64,000 bases of DNA from assembly GCF_900108295.1 (NCBI RefSeq), contig NZ_FNWK01000002.1:1-64000 (forward strand). The letters run 5' to 3'. This DNA is from Sphingopyxis sp. YR583 (lineage in GTDB: Bacteria; Pseudomonadota; Alphaproteobacteria; Sphingomonadales; Sphingomonadaceae). Of the stretch, positions 27,838 through 35,642 are shown one piece after another; positions within the stretch are counted from its first letter, which is position 1, and each line of letters opens with the position of its first letter. A program made the translations under genes and the position numbers. The notes under the pieces are model-generated. The model saw only the letters and a program-made list of their open reading frames with translations. It was not told the DNA's origin and ran no database searches.

Positions 27838-28448
27838 CGTGCGGCGCCCGAAAACCCCGCGGGGGAAACTTCGCGGCGGCGGCGGAGAAGGGCGCCGCAA
27901 AGGCCGAAGCCGAGCAGCATCAAGGCCCAGGTTTGCGGCTCGGGAACGGCCGGAACCGGAGTTTGTTCGCCCGGCGTTGTCGGGTTGCCGGGAGTAACCG
28001 CCGTCGTCCCCGGAGGAACTACCGTGCCGATGCCACCAGGGAATCCGGAAACAGGGTCCGGAATGGCAGTCGGGCTCCCGATCTCACCAAGCGGTAACAA
28101 GCCCGAGCCCGGCGGCGAAGTCACGTCCGTCGGCGCGGGAGGACCAGCAGTCAGTTCCTTCACCGAGTCCTCGGGCGGAGTGTCGAAGATTTTTCCCAAT
28201 GCGCGCTGGTCGGGACCGCCTGCATTTACTCGGCGTCCAAAAAGACGGTCGGCGACCGACGGGCCTTTGCGAACCTTGCCCTTCAAAAGATCGGTCTCAC
28301 TGCGCTCGCCGGGCGACCGTCCGACGAAGCGATCGAGCGCGTCGGTTGTCTGGGCAAGCAGAGTTCCGCCGTCGCCGCTCAAGGCGGGGATGGTCATCGA
28401 CATGGTCGCGAGCAGAAGCAGAGCGACTGCCGTCGCCCCCACGCGCAT
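27822..28448 (-). CDS. PEP-CTERM (PEPxxWA-type) sorted surface protein
   Basis: From ATG 28448 the product has 208 residues; GTG 28481 is an alternative start. It has a signal peptide (GATAVALLLLATMSMTIPALS). A Gly/Pro/Thr-rich low-complexity middle follows (GGIGTVVPPGTTAVTPGNPT). Near the C-terminus is PEPQTWALMLLGFGLCG with a hydrophobic helix and RRRR, followed by an unusual 16-residue tail. This is the sphingomonad form of the exosortase sorting signal and makes this the likely local target of XrtV. It shares 16 bp with the L,D-transpeptidase gene downstream. Confidence 0.83.
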   Translation of the reverse strand: MRVGATAVALLLLATMSMTIPALSGDGGTLLAQTTDALDRFVGRSPGERSETDLLKGKVRKGPSVADRLFGRRVNAGGPDQRALGKIFDTPPEDSVKELTAGPPAPTDVTSPPGSGLLPLGEIGSPTAIPDPVSGFPGGIGTVVPPGTTAVTPGNPTTPGEQTPVPAVPEPQTWALMLLGFGLCGALLRRRREVSPAGFSGAARCGAA

Positions 28449-28761
28449 CCTCGAGCCCAGAAAGGTTTTTATAACGGTCACACCTCTGGCTACCGCAAAG
28501 ATTACATTTAGTGAAGATTTTTGTTTCGTTGGAAACGTGGCTAATGTCCCGCTGAGGTACAACGGATCCACTGGCAGCACTCTTCGATTGCCGAGGGCGA
28601 TGCGAACTTGCAAGTCGGGAATTTGTAGATAATCGTTCAAAAATATACGGTTACATAATAGCATTCGATAGGCTTCGGGCCGTATTGTTGCACAGACCGG
28701 CAGCATCGCGGTCGTATCAAGAGAGGTCATCCCGAACGAGACGGATCGAACCCGGCAGCCG

Positions 28762-28796
28762 AATATGTAAAATATTAGTTTGGAAAATTACATATT
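28762..28796. promoter_or_regulatory. inverted repeat upstream of the PEP-CTERM gene
   Basis: A perfect 9-bp inverted repeat (AATATGTAA at 28762-28770, TTACATATT at 28788-28796) with a 17-bp spacer. A further TTACATAAT copy is at 28651-28659, between this repeat and the PEP-CTERM gene. It lies in an AT-rich patch of an otherwise GC-rich sequence, suggesting an operator or promoter. The cognate regulator is unknown. Confidence 0.35.
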
Positions 28797-29144
28797 ATCC
28801 CAAGCGCTTGGAGTTCTCGTCTCAGCGACTCGGTAAAACACTGCGGAAATCGCGCGCGGTTGGTTCGGGCTCAGAAACGAGGCGTAATGTCGACGCATTG
28901 GCCGAATTCTTGCGCCGCGTTAGTTCTATAGGGACCGGGTGAGGAAGGAGCATGGCTTGCCGTGCGCTAATATGGTTCAATCGGTCGATACTGTCCGGCC
29001 TTGGGCGACGCCACCGTCGATCGGTTTACAGGCGTCCTTCGGGGATCGCAGGAACGCTCCGGCTCGTTCCGGAAAATGGGTCATATTAACTGTTCGGGAT
29101 TGCAGGGATAGCTAAATGCAAGACGCACTGCGCATAAGGCACGT
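28797..29144. other. gap without a recognised gene
   Basis: About 350 bp in which I find no start with a convincing ribosome site, no conserved motif and no repeat. Composition shifts from AT-rich at the left to ordinary GC-rich sequence. Confidence 0.5.
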
Positions 29145-29171
29145 ATAAATCCGGGGGCTGGCCGGATTTAT
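29145..29171 (+). promoter_or_regulatory. hairpin enclosing the start codon of the small secreted-protein gene
   Basis: A perfect 10-bp inverted repeat (ATAAATCCGG at 29145-29154, CCGGATTTAT at 29162-29171) with a 7-base G-rich loop GGGCTGG. The ATG of the following frame (29170) starts within the right arm, and the only possible ribosome site lies in the loop. It could restrict translation, or be a palindromic protein-binding site. Confidence 0.45.
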
Positions 29172-29424
29172 GAACAAGCTTCTTTTTTCCTGTGTCGCTT
29201 TGCTTTTCGCTTCCGCAGCCGGCGCTCCAATTCTCGTCTACGAGACCGGCGTATCCGCTGCCAGCGCAAGCTACGTCTTCGTCTTGCTGGCGGAAGGTCC
29301 GGGTACGGACATTTTCCTCGCCGGCGATCCGCTACCATCCTCTTCAAACATGTTGGCGATCAGTTTACGCGCCAAGGGTGTTTTGTATCGGCGTGCGTCC
29401 GTGCAGCGAGTTTCTATCGTCTGA
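29170..29424 (+). CDS. small secreted protein, hypothetical
   Basis: An 84-residue product that begins with a good signal peptide (MNKLLFSCVALLFASAAGA). A hydrophobic, Ser/Ala-rich stretch and a basic C-terminus follow. I do not recognise a family. The unit is delimited by a start-codon hairpin and a good factor-independent terminator 26 bp after the stop, which supports real transcription. It may instead be a small RNA with fortuitous coding potential. Confidence 0.45.
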   Translation: MNKLLFSCVALLFASAAGAPILVYETGVSAASASYVFVLLAEGPGTDIFLAGDPLPSSSNMLAISLRAKGVLYRRASVQRVSIV

Positions 29425-29449
29425 GTTCCCGCGGGTCGCGCTGCGGAAA

Positions 29450-29476
29450 GCCGCGCCGAAGACGGCGCGGCGTTTT
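29450..29476 (+). terminator. rho-independent terminator
   Basis: GCCGCGCC (29450-29457) pairs perfectly with GGCGCGGC (29464-29471) around a GAAGAC loop and is followed by GTTTT. It ends the short transcription unit at 29170-29424. Confidence 0.7.
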
Positions 29477-29867
29477 GCATTTCTCCGATAAGATCTCAAT
29501 TCGGGCCGCATCAGCTTCTGACGATATTGGCTGCGATAGCGGCAGAACCCGAACGCTTAGCTAGACGCTTTCGTCGAGCCAGGCCTCGACTTCGTGGGCA
29601 GCGGGGTGCGCCTCAGAATTGGCGCAGGATATTCTAACATGCCTGGCCGGATAAGCATGGGGATGGAGTGTTGAATTTGTCATGGTGCTGCGTGTGGAGG
29701 GCGGCCGTCTTTCGCCAGCCCCGGTTCGTCGAAACTCGGTGCAAGCAGGGCTTTGACCGCTAGACACGGGGCGTTGGAACGCGCAGGAGCATCTGCCAAC
29801 TATTTGAGATCATGATGCGATTCTCGTGATAAGTAGTTGTTAACTCGGTGCCGCGAATAATAACATT
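29477..29867. other. gap without a recognised gene
   Basis: About 390 bp upstream of the PilZ-XRE gene. A 40-residue minus-strand frame from ATG 29683 lacks a ribosome site and family features. The last 60 bp are AT-rich (AATAATAACATTATGG at 29857-29872) and probably contain the promoter of the downstream regulator. Confidence 0.4.
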
Positions 29868-30566
29868 ATGGTAATTTCAGCATATCTGCGACCGCCGATC
29901 GAGGGTGCGTCCAAACGCCAGTCTGCGCGGCGTCAACTGCAGCTCGAGGTGCGCGGAACCGATGCCTCGGACGCGGTAATCGATGTTAAAATTCACAATA
30001 TCTCGCTGTCGGGGATGCTGATCGAATGCAGCGCAGAAATGACTGTCGACGACCAGTTTGACGTTCACCTGCCGCAGGCCGGCACCGTCGTGACGCGCGT
30101 GATCTGGTCCAGCGAGAGCCTGTACGGGTGCCAGTTTGAGACGCCGATTTCGCCCGCCGCTCTCAGCGCCGCCCAGTTGCAAAGCACAACCGTTGGCGGA
30201 GCAGCCGTGGACGGAAGGACGGAGGCGCCGCCTGCCGTTGAGAGATCGGTGCGCGATGGTGTGGCCGATCCGCGCTTTGGCCCGAATCTGAAAAGATTGC
30301 GCATCAAAAAGAAGCTGAGCCAAGCCGACATCGCTCTGGCTCTTGGCGTCAGTGCGCCGTCGGTATCGGGTTGGGAAAACGGGCGCGCGCGCCCGAAGCA
30401 TGACCGGATGGGCATACTGGCTGATTTGCTGGGCGTGCCGGTGTCGCAATTGCTCGTCGACATATCCACCGAACCATCTCAAGAAATGATCAGCGCGGGC
30501 CGGGATCTCATCGCACGGGCAAATGGGGTCGACGCGGATCGGGTTCGCATCTTTATCGAGGTTTGA
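29868..30566 (+). CDS. PilZ-XRE fusion transcriptional regulator
   Basis: A 232-residue protein with an N-terminal PilZ domain at about 15-100. It shows the two c-di-GMP contact motifs RQSARR (17-22) and NISLSG (44-49). After a Gly/Glu-rich linker comes an XRE-type helix-turn-helix at about 141-194 (LKRLRIKKKLSQADIALALG, SAPSVSGWENGRARP). A tail follows ending GVDADRVRIFIEV. It should bind DNA in response to cyclic di-GMP, the usual EPS and biofilm messenger. A paralogue is at 33518-34168 on the other strand. Targets are unknown; the EPS locus next door is an obvious candidate. Confidence 0.8.
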   Translation: MVISAYLRPPIEGASKRQSARRQLQLEVRGTDASDAVIDVKIHNISLSGMLIECSAEMTVDDQFDVHLPQAGTVVTRVIWSSESLYGCQFETPISPAALSAAQLQSTTVGGAAVDGRTEAPPAVERSVRDGVADPRFGPNLKRLRIKKKLSQADIALALGVSAPSVSGWENGRARPKHDRMGILADLLGVPVSQLLVDISTEPSQEMISAGRDLIARANGVDADRVRIFIEV

Positions 30567-30769
30567 CACTGTCGCGGCCTCCGGCAATGGCGGCCGCCTA
30601 TCCTCTACATTGTGCCGAATGCGATCGCTAACAAGTGGTCTGATGAATGGAATTGCACCCGAATGCTGCGAACGCCGGTCGCGGGCATATTAGGGCGAAA
30701 TGCCCGGGCGCCCAACTGTCGGCTGCTGCCTTTCGATTGGAGGGCTCAGCCTGCAGGCCCGCGTCGCAG

Positions 30770-31459
30770 CTAAAAGGTGAAGTGCGACGGGCGGAGCGCC
30801 GATGCAGTGCGAACGAAAATGACGTCGGTTTGCACCAGGTCGATCCCGTTCGGCCTGATGAAGCCCGCAAAATCATACGGTGAGAAGCCCCATTTTTCCA
30901 TCTGGACGAAAACCTCGGCAATTTGCGGGGCGCCGTCATTGTAAGGAAGCAGTGCGGTTTCGAGTTGCACAACCTCGCAGCGCTCAAGAATTTTCAGGCC
31001 GCCCGACAGCACGTCGAGTTCGGCGCCCTGAACATCGATTTTGATGAACAGTCTCTTCCCGTCCTGTCCCCCCGCCTCATCCAAAGTCTGCGTCGTCATC
31101 AGCTTCTCGTGGCGTGCGACGTTGCTGTTCTCCGCGCGTATCGACGATCCTGTCTCCATCTCGTAAAAGGGGACCAGCGATCCGCTGGTTGGCCCGAGGA
31201 GGGCCGACACGAGTGTCACGCCCGGAAGTTTCCGGCAAACCGCCTCGAGCGCGGCCTTTTTCCCCTCTTGGGCTTCTATCATTGTAACGGGCGAGCTTTC
31301 GAACACGCCGCGCACGAGACGCGTCCAGTCGCCTTCATAGGCACCAACGTCGATGATCCGGTCGGGGGTGAAGCCTTTTGCTTTCAATCTTTCGTACGCG
31401 GCGATTTCTGGCAATGGCGGAGCAGCGATCCCCAACACTCGTTTAAGTAGGCTACGCAT
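30770..31459 (-). CDS. FkbM-family methyltransferase
   Basis: A 229-residue protein with a class-I SAM methyltransferase core. The SAM loop is RIIDVGAYEGDWT (about 34-46), with MIEAQEGKK, a conserved IKIDVQGAELDVLSGG motif that defines the FkbM family, and VVQLETALLPYN. Members methylate sugar or polyketide hydroxyls; in this setting a sugar O-methylation of a surface glycan is plausible. The gene stands alone, 165 bp from the acyltransferase gene, same strand. Confidence 0.82.
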   Translation of the reverse strand: MRSLLKRVLGIAAPPLPEIAAYERLKAKGFTPDRIIDVGAYEGDWTRLVRGVFESSPVTMIEAQEGKKAALEAVCRKLPGVTLVSALLGPTSGSLVPFYEMETGSSIRAENSNVARHEKLMTTQTLDEAGGQDGKRLFIKIDVQGAELDVLSGGLKILERCEVVQLETALLPYNDGAPQIAEVFVQMEKWGFSPYDFAGFIRPNGIDLVQTDVIFVRTASALRPSHFTF

Positions 31460-31624
31460 GACATCTCACTCCGATAAAAAGGGGAAGTTTCACGAGCCGC
31501 GTTCCATTACAGGCGGCTCCGTCGGTGGGCGAGGCCGGCGTGGAAAGTTGCATTTGGCTTCTGATGAATTGGCATCAGGCTGGTCCAACTGCACACTCAG
31601 GTACCAGCGCGCGCTGTGCGCCAG

Positions 31625-32683
31625 TCAATTTAGCCTCGTGCGTCGATCCGCCGGAGCGGCGGCGCTGTGTCCACTGGCCAGCGCGCCTTCGCGAGGTGCC
31701 GTGAGACGGCGTCCCAATGCGTTCCAGCGCCGCTCAAAATAAAATGTCGACAAGTGCGCCGAGGCAAAGGTTGCGGCGAGCAATAGCGGACGCTTCGCAT
31801 ATTTTATGAGGGTGTCCCCGGTGCCGAGCCAAGTGTGCACGAATATGCCGTGGAACACGTAAAGCGCGTAAGATGTCTGAGCGACATAGGTGACGGGATT
31901 CCACTCCGAGAGACCGCGAAGCCACCGCGGCGCGTAATAGAGCGACGTGCCGATGAGCAACGCCGATAGATAAGGGCGCAGATAAGGCAAAAAGCCCGTC
32001 CGCATATCGGCGCTGGCAAATAGCAGCGGAAGCAGAAGGTAAATGCTGGGCAGTGAAATTAATTTGCGAGCTCGCTCACCGAGCCATCCTTCATATATCA
32101 GGGCCAGTGTCGCACCGGCTAGTATCTCATCGCCGCGGAACCATGTCACGATCGTGATCGGCTGCCCCCAATAGATTCGGGCACATGTGATGAGGATGCA
32201 GATCAAAGGTATGGCGAAGAGTGCGCGCTTTCCGCCAACCGCGACGAGTAGCGCAATGGAGAGGTAGAACTGTACCTCCAGGCAAAGACTCCAGAAATGC
32301 TCCCCCGGCTCGACCAGCGAGGCGGGCGGGAGATTGGCTACGAAGAACATATTTCCCGCGACTTCGCCCGCCGTGACGTCGCCATCAACAAGGAACACGA
32401 GAAACATGCCCAGCCAACCCAGCGGGACGATGCGCAGCAGCCGGCGGATCAGAAAACGGCGGATATTGCCGTCTTCGATCAAAAAGCGCGTGATCAGGAA
32501 GCCGGACAAGGTGAAAAACATCACCATTCCCGTTGCCGCTACAGGCGCATTGAGTTGCCATGCACTCGGGCCGATAGGGAAGAGGTGACCGAGGATCACG
32601 AGGGTGATGCTGAGCGCGCGCCAACCGTCCAGCATTGGCAAATGCTGTAGCCCTGTCCTTTGCGCTCCCCCATTCGATCTCAT
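31625..32683 (-). CDS. acyltransferase 3 family membrane protein (OafA/YrhL-like)
   Basis: A 352-residue polytopic inner-membrane protein with about ten segments. It begins HLPMLDGWRALSITLVILGHLFP with the catalytic-type His of acyltransferase family 3, followed by FFTLSGFLITRFLIEDG and RRLLRIVPLGWLG, and FWSLCLEVQFYLSIA. These enzymes O-acetylate or succinylate surface polysaccharides. Together with FkbM it may decorate a glycan. The C-terminus ends in a hydrophilic Ala/Arg tail. Confidence 0.85.
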   Translation of the reverse strand: MRSNGGAQRTGLQHLPMLDGWRALSITLVILGHLFPIGPSAWQLNAPVAATGMVMFFTLSGFLITRFLIEDGNIRRFLIRRLLRIVPLGWLGMFLVFLVDGDVTAGEVAGNMFFVANLPPASLVEPGEHFWSLCLEVQFYLSIALLVAVGGKRALFAIPLICILITCARIYWGQPITIVTWFRGDEILAGATLALIYEGWLGERARKLISLPSIYLLLPLLFASADMRTGFLPYLRPYLSALLIGTSLYYAPRWLRGLSEWNPVTYVAQTSYALYVFHGIFVHTWLGTGDTLIKYAKRPLLLAATFASAHLSTFYFERRWNALGRRLTAPREGALASGHSAAAPADRRTRLN

Positions 32684-32972
32684 CAGGATATCCCACCATG
32701 GCTGACCCCCTCGACGCTAGGCGGATCGCGGAGAGTGTCCAGCGTGTTAACCGAAAATTGATCGCATCGTATCGGTACATCTTTTCTATGGGCTCAGGGC
32801 GACGAGGCTAGCCGAATTTGCATTTCTCCCAATTCTAGCTGCGCGTCGGGAATGTCGTCCTAGTTATCCGGATCGTAACAACATGTTTATAGCAATGCGC
32901 AGCTATTCATCGGATTTTCACGATTTTTCGGTAATTCGTCGGCGTGCCTTCTGCGACCCTAAAGGCATCTTT

Positions 32973-33001
32973 GCCCCGTCGAGATGTCATCTCGGCGGGG
33001 C
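32973..33001. terminator. strong 13-bp hairpin
   Basis: GCCCCGTCGAGAT (32973-32985) pairs with ATCTCGGCGGGGC (32989-33001) with a single G-T pair and a 3-base loop. There is no T-tract on either side. It may be a terminator or RNA element, but no gene ends nearby on the + strand. Confidence 0.35.
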
Positions 33002-33187
33002 ATTGTTCGGCTATGCCATATTTACAAAATAATAGCCGGTCTCCGCTGCGAAGCCGGATTGTCCCGAAACGTCAGGAACGCTTTTCGAGGCGCTCTGAAG
33101 CATTGAAAGCTCGCGGGCCGGCGAAGTTGTCGGTCAGGCTGACTTCCACCATCGGTACGTCACATTGCCCCGTTCGGTGAGCAGCAG

Positions 33188-33349
33188 TTAGGGTAGCCAA
33201 ACGGTGACGCTGAAGAGAACCTTTTGAGGTTTTTCGAGGAGACGCACGATGGACGCAGCCAATTCTGGCGGAAGAATCGGGGCGGCCTCGACATAGCGCG
33301 CGATGAGGATCTGCGACACCACGTCTAGGCCCCATATGAGAAGCAGCAT
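33188..33349 (-). CDS. candidate 53-residue hydrophobic protein
   Basis: From ATG 33349 the frame reads MLLLIWGLDVVSQILIARYV, then EAAPILPPELAASIVRLLEK and ends VLFSVTVWLP at TAA 33188. Amino-acid make-up is protein-like (hydrophobic helix, then an amphipathic one) and the frame is open upstream to 33435. No ribosome site is convincing, and no family is recognised. It could be a decayed remnant. Confidence 0.3.
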   Translation of the reverse strand: MLLLIWGLDVVSQILIARYVEAAPILPPELAASIVRLLEKPQKVLFSVTVWLP

Positions 33350-33435
33350 GCGCAATAGGACTTTCGGAGTAGCGCCGTGAACAAATACAGCAAGTGGTAG
33401 GCGATGATCGCCGGGCGCGTCTAAAGAAGATCAAT

Positions 33436-33459
33436 GGCGCCGGCCAGAAGGCCGGCGCC
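33436..33459 (-). terminator. 10-bp hairpin downstream of the second PilZ-XRE gene
   Basis: A perfect inverted repeat GGCGCCGGCC / GGCCGGCGCC with an AGAA loop on the + strand. It lies 58 bp after the minus-strand stop at 33518 and is followed on that strand by ATTGATCTTCTTT, a modest T-rich tail. Termination of the regulator's transcript is likely. Confidence 0.5.
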
Positions 33460-33517
33460 AAAGGCTGGGGAGCCTTGCCGGTCAGGTGGGGGCCCGGCAA
33501 AAATCCCCCGCTTCGGG

Positions 33518-34168
33518 TTAGAGCTCGATCGTTATTTTCACTCGGTCCTCGCTTACCCCCGCCGCTCTCGCGATAGTTTCCCGCGCACTTGCAATTTGAG
33601 CAGGCAGCGTCGCCATAAGTTCCTGCTGACCCAAGAGCTCTGCTAGGCTGACCTTCAATATTGTCGCCAGCGCTTCCATTCGGCCGGGTTTGGGTCGGGT
33701 TCGATTGAGTTCCCAGCCGCAAACGGCGGGATCGCTCACGCCCATCAACTTCGCCAACTGGCCTTGCGACATTCCAAGTTCGAGCCGCAGCCGCTGTACG
33801 CGCATCCCGAAACTTTCAAGGTGGCGAGCGGTATCGACCATATCAAAATTGTCGGTGACGGCGTCGCGGAGTCTTTTGGCGCCTAGCGATACCCGGGAAA
33901 TGGGCATGTCGAAGGAGAAGCCGGTCAACTTTCCGCTCTTCCAGGCCACGCGCGCTCTCGCGGCCCCGCTGTGCGGCAGCTTGACTTCAATAGGAAATCC
34001 GATGGCAAAATCGTGATCGGCTTCCAGCACAAGGCCCAGCTCGGAGATATTATGTACCAGGACCTCGGCTTCGCCATCCCGCGGAACGGCGCCCTCGAAC
34101 CGCATTCGCGTGCCACCAGGCTGGTCCGGCGAATCTTCGTTTTGTATGATATAAGCGGGCACGGTCAT
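33518..34168 (-). CDS. PilZ-XRE fusion regulator, paralogue
   Basis: ATG 34168 is preceded by GAGGACACAAGT, a good ribosome site, giving 216 residues. The PilZ-like domain spans about 18-100 with NISELG at 40-45, but the Arg motif is degenerate (TRMRFE at 20-25, no RxxxR). The XRE helix-turn-helix is at about 123-177 (VQRLRLELGMSQGQLAKLMG, WELNRTRPKPGR). The tail GVSEDRVKITIEL matches the tail of the 29868-30566 protein. Same architecture, so a paralogous regulator; loss of the Arg motif suggests it may not bind c-di-GMP in the usual way. Confidence 0.78.
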   Translation of the reverse strand: MTVPAYIIQNEDSPDQPGGTRMRFEGAVPRDGEAEVLVHNISELGLVLEADHDFAIGFPIEVKLPHSGAARARVAWKSGKLTGFSFDMPISRVSLGAKRLRDAVTDNFDMVDTARHLESFGMRVQRLRLELGMSQGQLAKLMGVSDPAVCGWELNRTRPKPGRMEALATILKVSLAELLGQQELMATLPAQIASARETIARAAGVSEDRVKITIEL

Positions 34169-34801
34169 ACTTGTGTCCTCGTAGACGATGCTTGAACAGC
34201 GGCCGCCACCGGTGACGAGGCAGGGCGGATAAAGAAAGGGTTCTGTCTCGCGGGCCAATCAATGGGAGAATTCGAGATAACGGTTTCGTGCTTACGGACC
34301 GTCTTTTGGCCGGGTGAGCACGTTTGTGGTCGTCGGTGGCCAGCTCCCAATTCCGTTACGCGTCGACTATTGTTGCAACGAGGTAGCGTCTTATGCAACC
34401 CCATAGCGCAGGCGTTCCTGCTGCACTTCGTTCCGGCCCCACCCATAGTTTGCCTCGATCAGCTAATGGCCCAAATGCTTCCCATCCATTCTTCTGCGAC
34501 TCCGAACCCCGTAACAAATAAGCCACAAAAAGGCCCAGACGGATAGCCTGTCATTCATGTGGGGGAAAATACCAAACTCTTGCGAATAGGACCCGAAAAC
34601 AGGGACATGTAATGGAGGCTGTCTGAAGTGGGACAATCGGGTTGTGATCACCGTCGGCCGTCGTGCCGACATAAATATCCCGAAAAGCAACCCGCGGTTG
34701 CGTAGTGCGGGTTCGAGAGAGACAAATGTCATCCGCCATCTGCGTCTGCGGAGACTGAGCAAGCAAAACACAAATAATGCAAGGACGTTCGAACTGGTGG
34801 G
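34169..34801. other. gap without a recognised gene
   Basis: About 630 bp between the regulator start and the small lipoprotein stop. No frame has both a ribosome site and protein-like composition, and no RNA gene was recognised. Confidence 0.45.
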
Positions 34802-35017
34802 CTAATCGAGTCTAGCCCGGTCGCTGGTGGTGCCGTCGTTTTCCCCAGACGTTTTGTTTTGCGCGGTAGTGGTAGATGTGCTGGTGTCCTGCTGATGCTG
34901 CTTGAGGTCAGCTCCCACGACATTTTCTTGAACCCGATCATTTGGAGATTCTGTGGCGCCACATCCCGAAATCAGGGGCAGCAGTAACCAGAAGAAATTG
35001 GATTCCGATCTCATCAT
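34802..35017 (-). CDS. small lipoprotein, hypothetical
   Basis: ATG 35017 has an excellent ribosome site (GAAGAGGAAAAC). The 71-residue product starts MMRSESNFFWLLLPLISGCG, a lipoprotein signal with lipobox LISGC. A hydrophilic Gln/Asp/Ser/Thr-rich mature part follows (QQDTSTSTTTAQNKTSGEND). No family is recognised. Entericidin-like or surface-exposed small lipoproteins look like this. Confidence 0.5.
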   Translation of the reverse strand: MMRSESNFFWLLLPLISGCGATESPNDRVQENVVGADLKQHQQDTSTSTTTAQNKTSGENDGTTSDRARLD

Positions 35018-35399
35018 GTTTTCCTCTTCCGCTGAATGTGAGAACTGTCGAGCAGGCTCGGGATAGAGGCCAATTATCACGGCCGCATCCGCGGCTCCAA
35101 GCAAATGCAAGACTGCAAAAGCGATGCCGAAAATCAGACTTATCATGGGAGTTAAATGGTGCGGAGACGCGATGCGGCTCTCAATCAAAGACGGGTTATG
35201 AGTCTGGCCATCATTAACTGTGGCGAAACGGGCATCAACCATGATATTTCGAGATCAAGTCTCGGTGGAGGGCGATTTATTCAAGAAGTGAGAGCGGGCT
35301 CAGCGATAGCGTGCCCGTTAGACGATCCAATGCCCAGTGCTGGGGAACGGAGCAGCTTAGTGTCAGCGCGTTTGCGCGGAGCTTTCATGGGAGACCGCC
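35018..35399. other. gap without a recognised gene
   Basis: About 380 bp between the divergent small lipoprotein and winged-helix genes. It should hold their promoters, but I could not pick out hexamers with confidence. Confidence 0.4.
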
Positions 35400-35642
35400 A
35401 TGTCCAAGCTTGCAGCTCACTTGCATTCTGCGGGTGTTAAATCGAAGGCGTCTGCCGTCTTGACAGCCATTCGGATGGGGCACCGAGAGATCGATCATAT
35501 CGCTCGTCAGACGGGTTTGGCTCCCACCACGGTCATACGGGTTTCCGGCATCCTACGTGACCTTGGGCTTGTCGGGAAAATGGATGGGTCTGATCGGATT
35601 GAACTGTTGCCTATATTCCAGTCGAGTGGTTCGGATGACTGA
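35400..35642 (+). CDS. small winged-helix (HTH) protein
   Basis: An 80-residue protein with GGGAGACCGCC before the ATG. The sequence SAVLTAIRMGHREIDHIARQ-TGLAPTTVIRVSGILRDLGLV reads as a winged helix-turn-helix of the MarR/IclR/Rrf2-like type, with the recognition helix at about 42-56. It consists of little else than the DNA-binding domain. It may be a small repressor or an anti-repressor of a mobile region. No partner is evident. Confidence 0.5.
   Translation: MSKLAAHLHSAGVKSKASAVLTAIRMGHREIDHIARQTGLAPTTVIRVSGILRDLGLVGKMDGSDRIELLPIFQSSGSDD

Larger units (their letters stand above)
32684..33517. other. long intergenic region with hairpins and one candidate small frame
   Basis: Over 800 bp between the acyltransferase start and the second PilZ-XRE stop. 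It contains a 13-bp hairpin at 32973-33001, a candidate 53-residue frame at 33188-33349 and a 10-bp hairpin at 33436-33459, all listed separately. I see no other support for genes. The 32800-32960 part is AT-richer than its surroundings. Confidence 0.5.

Noticed and set aside
29561..29683. 40-residue minus-strand frame starting MTNSTLHPHAY
   Set aside because: No ribosome site, no family resemblance, in a gap with no other support.
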